From Dehalococcoidia bacterium (lineage in GTDB: Bacteria; Chloroflexota; Dehalococcoidia; JACPQF01), in contig JAUSEJ010000025.1 in NCBI GenBank assembly GCA_030650265.1, positions 1 to 7,614 on the forward strand: a DNA stretch of 7,614 bases, given 5' to 3'. Shown in pieces: positions 4,952 through 7,614 of the stretch (position 1 is its first letter; each line of letters starts with the position of its first letter). The translations under genes were made by a program, and so were the position numbers. A model generated the notes under the pieces. That model searched no databases. It had not been told where the DNA came from and saw only the letters and a list, made by a program, of their open reading frames with translations.

Positions 4952-7198
4952 TTAGTCGAAAAGGTCGTGGACTTGATTCATCACTTCCACGAGCTGGGCG
5001 CGGGCACTGGACCCGGCCTCGATGAGATAGCCACCCATCTTCGTATGCTGTAAGAAGGGGATCAACTCACCGGGCTTGTCCTCGTTGATCATTATCGCTC
5101 GGTGACAAGCACCACAGGCTCTTGCACCTGGACCGGTGATGTAGCTCGGTACGCTGCCGATCTCTCTGTCGAAGCCCTTCCAGGTATCAGTCGTCGAGAG
5201 AAGACCGGGTAATGATTTCGTCTGATCCGGCACATTGTAGGTACCCTTGTTATGGCAGGACTCACAGTCCGTGCCATGCTTGGGATAGATGGACTCGACA
5301 TGATGGTTGTACCTCATATCGGCCACCGGATCGGTAAAGTCGATATCGCCGGGATCGAAGACCTGGAACGAGTGGATCGCATGGACGTAGGAATCGATCG
5401 ACCTCGACTGCAGTTCCAGGTGAGAGCCGCCGTTTGTCGGCGTGTGGCACAGCCGGCAAATCACAACATTCCCGCCTCTATCCGGTGAATGGAAGGTTGT
5501 GCCAAGCGCATCGTGGCACTTGTTGCAGCCGTCCGTAACCTTGACAACCGCCGGGTACCAACCATCGTTGAAGGTATTGGTGACGAGGTTGAAGGTCCGG
5601 GATGGCGCATTGAGCGCAAGAACTAAGCCAGCAGCGTTCTTGAGATTCGGAATTACGCCAATCTCAGCCCTGAGAACTGTGCCGTTGGCGATCAGGTTGG
5701 ACCAGGCCGATAGGTTTGCCGTGACTTCCCACTTGCCGCCTGCCGAAGATACCGTCGTCAAGCGCGGATGCTTGGTGCCCACGGCAGCTTCCAGGGCTCT
5801 GGAATCCGGGCTCGCGATCTTGCCATCGCCGTTATCGTCGATAAGCGTCTCGTGCGGGCCGACGATGAATTGCTTCGTCTCCCAGCCATAGAGGCCGACC
5901 AACACTGTTGGGGCGATGCTCGCCACATCGAGTCCGGCGATGTCTGGACTCTCAGAGGCGCTGAACTTGATATTCAGCATGGTTCCGCTCAACGTTGCAG
6001 AGTCTATACTAACCTTTATGGCATCAGAATACCTCTGGCCGCTGGCCGTATAGATCATCTTGTTGTAGCCGGTGTGGATCTGCTTGAAAGCCGGGGCCGT
6101 CTTTCCGGCGCCGTGGCACATAGTGCAGTCCGTCGTCTCGAGATTCATTGCCCCGTGGATCGCCGGGGGCAGAATTTTGTTAAGTGCAAGTGTGGTAGTA
6201 TCCCACGATTTACCCTTTGTCCCATTCACGGGATGACAACTCTTGCAGGTCGATATCTTGAAGTTAGCATCGGCCAATGCTTTGTCCAGCTTGCCTTCGT
6301 GGCAGGTCACGCAGTTCGCCATGGATTGAGGATAGGCAAACTCCATGGCATGCGACATATGCACGTCGTTCATCAACGTGGTCTTGTAGGCATACTGTGC
6401 CTTCTGCGCATCCGTCAAGGCAGCCTCGCCGGCGAGATAGGCCGCGGCCAACGCCGGATCGTCAACCAAAATCTGCCAGTCCACGTGGCCGCCAGCGCCG
6501 TTGTCCAGGTGACAGCCTTTGCAGACGTAGAAATCGGATTTGGCAACGCCGGGCACTTCGCCCAGAATGTAGCCGTGCTTGCCAAAAGGCTTGTTGTGGC
6601 ATTTCTCGCAACCGGAAGCGTTGGCGGCCGAGACGTAATCAACGCCGCTGCCGGTTTCCAGCACTGCCGCGAATGGGTATTTTGCCATGCTAACGCGAGC
6701 CGGCAATATACCAACGATCTCATCCGCTCCATACAGAGCGATGATGCCGGCAGTCTTGCTCGCATCGGGAAGATTCGCTGTCACAGTGCTCGAGCAATTG
6801 CCAGCGGCATCACAGGTCGCCGTCCCCTTCAGGGAGACTCTTGCCGCAGCCTCGAAAGCTTTACCGGTATACGGTGTGTATTGGATACCCCAAGAATCGG
6901 CGTCATTGATATTGAAAGGAGCGCCATTCTTGGTAATCTTGAAAGTCACCACGCTCTTGTTCGGGGCCGTATACGAGTAGGCCATATTGGTGACTTTGAT
7001 GACACCACCCTGATACAACTGATCGTAGGCCGCCTGATGCATCTCGCCTGCGCCTTTGTGACAGATGATGCAGGTCTCAGGTGCAACAGAATCTGGAGCG
7101 TCTGCACCTCTGGCAGAGCCAACAACTCCGCCTGCCAGAGCGACAGCCACAATCAAGACTGCGCAAGCCAGCAGTCCCACGATTGTCCTTTTTGCCAT
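4952..7198 (-). CDS. Ten-haem c-type cytochrome, OmcA/MtrC-like, unusual 1+5+4 haem layout
   Basis: A 748-residue exported multihaem cytochrome, probably acting at the cell surface in extracellular electron transfer. It begins with a basic n-region and a hydrophobic core (about 5-25), with likely cleavage around residues 29-32. CxxCH motifs begin at residues 43, 197, 226, 296, 318, 358, 558, 581, 645 and 695. One haem therefore lies immediately after the signal peptide, then comes a beta-rich domain (about 60-190), a five-haem module (197-362), a second beta-rich domain (about 385-545), and a four-haem module (558-699) whose last about 50 residues lack the expected fifth motif. DVHMSH (278-283) and YVHAIH (604-609) are the probable distal-ligand segments. 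Non-haem cysteines C129 and C135 form a CX5C pair, and residues 454-465 resemble a 12-residue EF-hand loop. Cys12 is too close to the N-terminus for a good lipobox. The start is fixed by GGAGG 7 nt upstream. The terminator follows at 4880-4905. OmcA/MtrC membership is by architecture and is less certain than for the 677-residue protein. Confidence 0.93.
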   Translation of the reverse strand: MAKRTIVGLLACAVLIVAVALAGGVVGSARGADAPDSVAPETCIICHKGAGEMHQAAYDQLYQGGVIKVTNMAYSYTAPNKSVVTFKITKNGAPFNINDADSWGIQYTPYTGKAFEAAARVSLKGTATCDAAGNCSSTVTANLPDASKTAGIIALYGADEIVGILPARVSMAKYPFAAVLETGSGVDYVSAANASGCEKCHNKPFGKHGYILGEVPGVAKSDFYVCKGCHLDNGAGGHVDWQILVDDPALAAAYLAGEAALTDAQKAQYAYKTTLMNDVHMSHAMEFAYPQSMANCVTCHEGKLDKALADANFKISTCKSCHPVNGTKGKSWDTTTLALNKILPPAIHGAMNLETTDCTMCHGAGKTAPAFKQIHTGYNKMIYTASGQRYSDAIKVSIDSATLSGTMLNIKFSASESPDIAGLDVASIAPTVLVGLYGWETKQFIVGPHETLIDDNGDGKIASPDSRALEAAVGTKHPRLTTVSSAGGKWEVTANLSAWSNLIANGTVLRAEIGVIPNLKNAAGLVLALNAPSRTFNLVTNTFNDGWYPAVVKVTDGCNKCHDALGTTFHSPDRGGNVVICRLCHTPTNGGSHLELQSRSIDSYVHAIHSFQVFDPGDIDFTDPVADMRYNHHVESIYPKHGTDCESCHNKGTYNVPDQTKSLPGLLSTTDTWKGFDREIGSVPSYITGPGARACGACHRAIMINEDKPGELIPFLQHTKMGGYLIEAGSSARAQLVEVMNQVHDLFD

Positions 7199-7430
7199 TA
7201 CTTATCCTCCATTTACCTTGTTTTGATGCCGGTTACCGGCATCTTGGCCACGCTACCAAAGAACACTAGTTCGCTAGTGCCTTTCTTGACCGGGGTGTCC
7301 ACTAAAGAGTCATAGCCATCCCTGGACACCTTGTCTAACGATGAAACGTCGGCTACCCGTATGGAGCCTCTCTGATATCAACCAGGAATCGTTCGAACCT
7401 TGATTCCGCGCTGAGTCAGCGGCTCGAAAA
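7199..7430 (-). ncRNA. Probable structured 5' leader of the 748-residue cytochrome
   Basis: Four well-formed inverted repeats lie in series upstream of the start codon. 7225-7243 has perfect 9-bp arms around one base (8 pairs and a 3-nt loop as RNA). 7257-7288 has a core cactag/ctagtg with a 4-base loop (UUCG on plus, CGAA on minus), extended by aagaa/ttctt. 7294-7330 has perfect 8-bp arms ggtgtcca/tggacacc around 21 bases. 7385-7407 has 6-bp arms ggaatc/gattcc. A short palindrome, gctgagtcagc, follows at about 7410-7420. The first hairpin ends 15 bp before the ribosome site. I did not find the conserved GEMM (c-di-GMP/cGAMP) core, and no other riboswitch class was recognised. No convincing promoter was found, so the true 5' end is unknown and some repeats could be protein-binding sites. 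Confidence 0.45.
7206..7210 (-). promoter_or_regulatory. Ribosome binding site of the 748-residue cytochrome
   Basis: The minus strand reads GGAGG, 7 nt, then the ATG at 7198. The site is strong and supports this start. Confidence 0.85.
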
Positions 7431-7447
7431 CAACGAATAGCCAGTCA

Positions 7448-7609
7448 TCACCCCCTTTCTCCGGGAAGTTGACAGAGGCGGACCGCAATTGAAAAACGGG
7501 CAAGGGAGGTGATGCCGGGGTGGAACAGCCAGAACACAACATAACCGGGCATCATCACCCAAACACGAATGCCGTCTTCAGCATCCGCCGATGTGTCTTT
7601 CGATTTTCG
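7448..7609 (-). other. Short open frame of 53 codons, doubtful; contains an imperfect palindrome
   Basis: Between an in-frame TAG (7612-7610) and a TGA (7450-7448) the minus strand is open for 53 codons, with GTG/ATG/ATG codons at 7558-7550 that would give a 35-36 residue peptide beginning MMPGYVVFWLF. No ribosome site precedes these starts and I recognise no family. The same stretch holds an imperfect inverted repeat (7508-7559: ggtgatgccggg against ccgggcatcatcacc, a 3-base offset in one arm). It may be a degenerate gene end, a dispersed repeat, or nothing. No other gene is visible from 7430 to the window end. Confidence 0.2.
7508..7559. repeat. Imperfect inverted repeat with 12-15 bp arms
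   Basis: The arms 7508-7519 and 7545-7559 pair with a three-base bulge around a centre of about 25 bases. The arms are longer than expected by chance for a single hairpin, and the repeat lies far upstream of any gene start, which would fit a repeated extragenic element or the terminator stem of a gene beyond the window. On the minus strand a TTTTT run follows the inner arm only after about 12 bases. Confidence 0.4.
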
Positions 7610-7614
7610 CTACA

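Noticed and set aside
5768..7315. 515-codon open frame on the plus strand opposite the 748-residue cytochrome
   Set aside because: It is entirely antisense to a gene with ten correctly placed haem motifs, has no recognisable domain, and runs past the cytochrome start into the leader. It is best explained as a by-product of codon bias in the real gene.
7199..7430. GEMM (c-di-GMP or cGAMP) riboswitch upstream of the 748-residue cytochrome
   Set aside because: GEMM elements occur upstream of multihaem cytochromes, so I looked for one. A GGTAGCG-like string is present, but the conserved GCAAA-containing core and the GAAA tetraloop arrangement are missing.
7425..7445. Sigma54-type -24/-12 promoter (TGGC...TTG) upstream of the 748-residue cytochrome
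   Set aside because: The GG and GC elements are one base out of register and the rest of the consensus does not match.
7416..7448. Ten-codon leader peptide frame (ATG at 7448-7446) after a purine-rich run
   Set aside because: The purine run abuts the ATG with no usable spacing, and such short frames are expected by chance.

Overview
All genes that can be supported in this window lie on the minus strand. In transcription order they are a large multihaem cytochrome (7198 to 4952), a decahaem cytochrome (4275 to 2242), a complete drug-exporter-type MFS transporter (2057 to 594), and the 5' part of a second, closely related MFS transporter (447 to beyond base 1). Each gene appears to be its own transcription unit. 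A Rho-independent terminator follows the first cytochrome, a strong hairpin follows the second, and each MFS gene has its own near-consensus sigma70-type promoter with a 17-bp spacer.

The two cytochromes carry ten CxxCH haem-attachment motifs each and have the layout of the OmcA/MtrC family of outer-surface electron conduits, in which beta domains alternate with multihaem modules. The 677-residue protein is a textbook 5+5 decahaem with two visibly homologous pentahaem modules. The 748-residue protein is more unusual: one haem sits just behind the signal peptide, followed by a five-haem and a four-haem module, with an EF-hand-like loop and an isolated CX5C pair in its beta domains. Neither has a convincing lipobox. 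No MtrA-type periplasmic cytochrome or MtrB-type porin is encoded here. The likely job is moving electrons across the cell surface to or from an external partner such as minerals, humics, a partner cell or another cytochrome; this is inference from the family.

The two MFS proteins are DHA2-like (14-TM, EmrB/QacA type). They are about 79% identical by eye over the 145 aligned residues visible, and their promoters share both core elements and spacing, so this is a tandem duplication that includes the regulatory region. In both, the acidic residue usual in TM1 motif D1 is Asn.

The long gaps are not empty. The 676 bp between the cytochromes hold a terminator, several hairpins, two candidate promoters and a CRP/FNR-like palindrome about 60 bp upstream of one predicted start site. 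The 416 bp upstream of the 748-residue cytochrome hold a run of inverted repeats, suggesting a structured 5' leader of unknown type, and further out an imperfect palindrome within a short open frame.

Organism: a bacterium of moderate GC with Shine-Dalgarno sites and sigma70-like promoters. Non-lipoprotein multihaem cytochromes beside DHA2 exporters would fit an environmental lineage such as Chloroflexota, but nothing in the window proves a phylum. No tRNA, rRNA, CRISPR array, transposase or integrase was seen.
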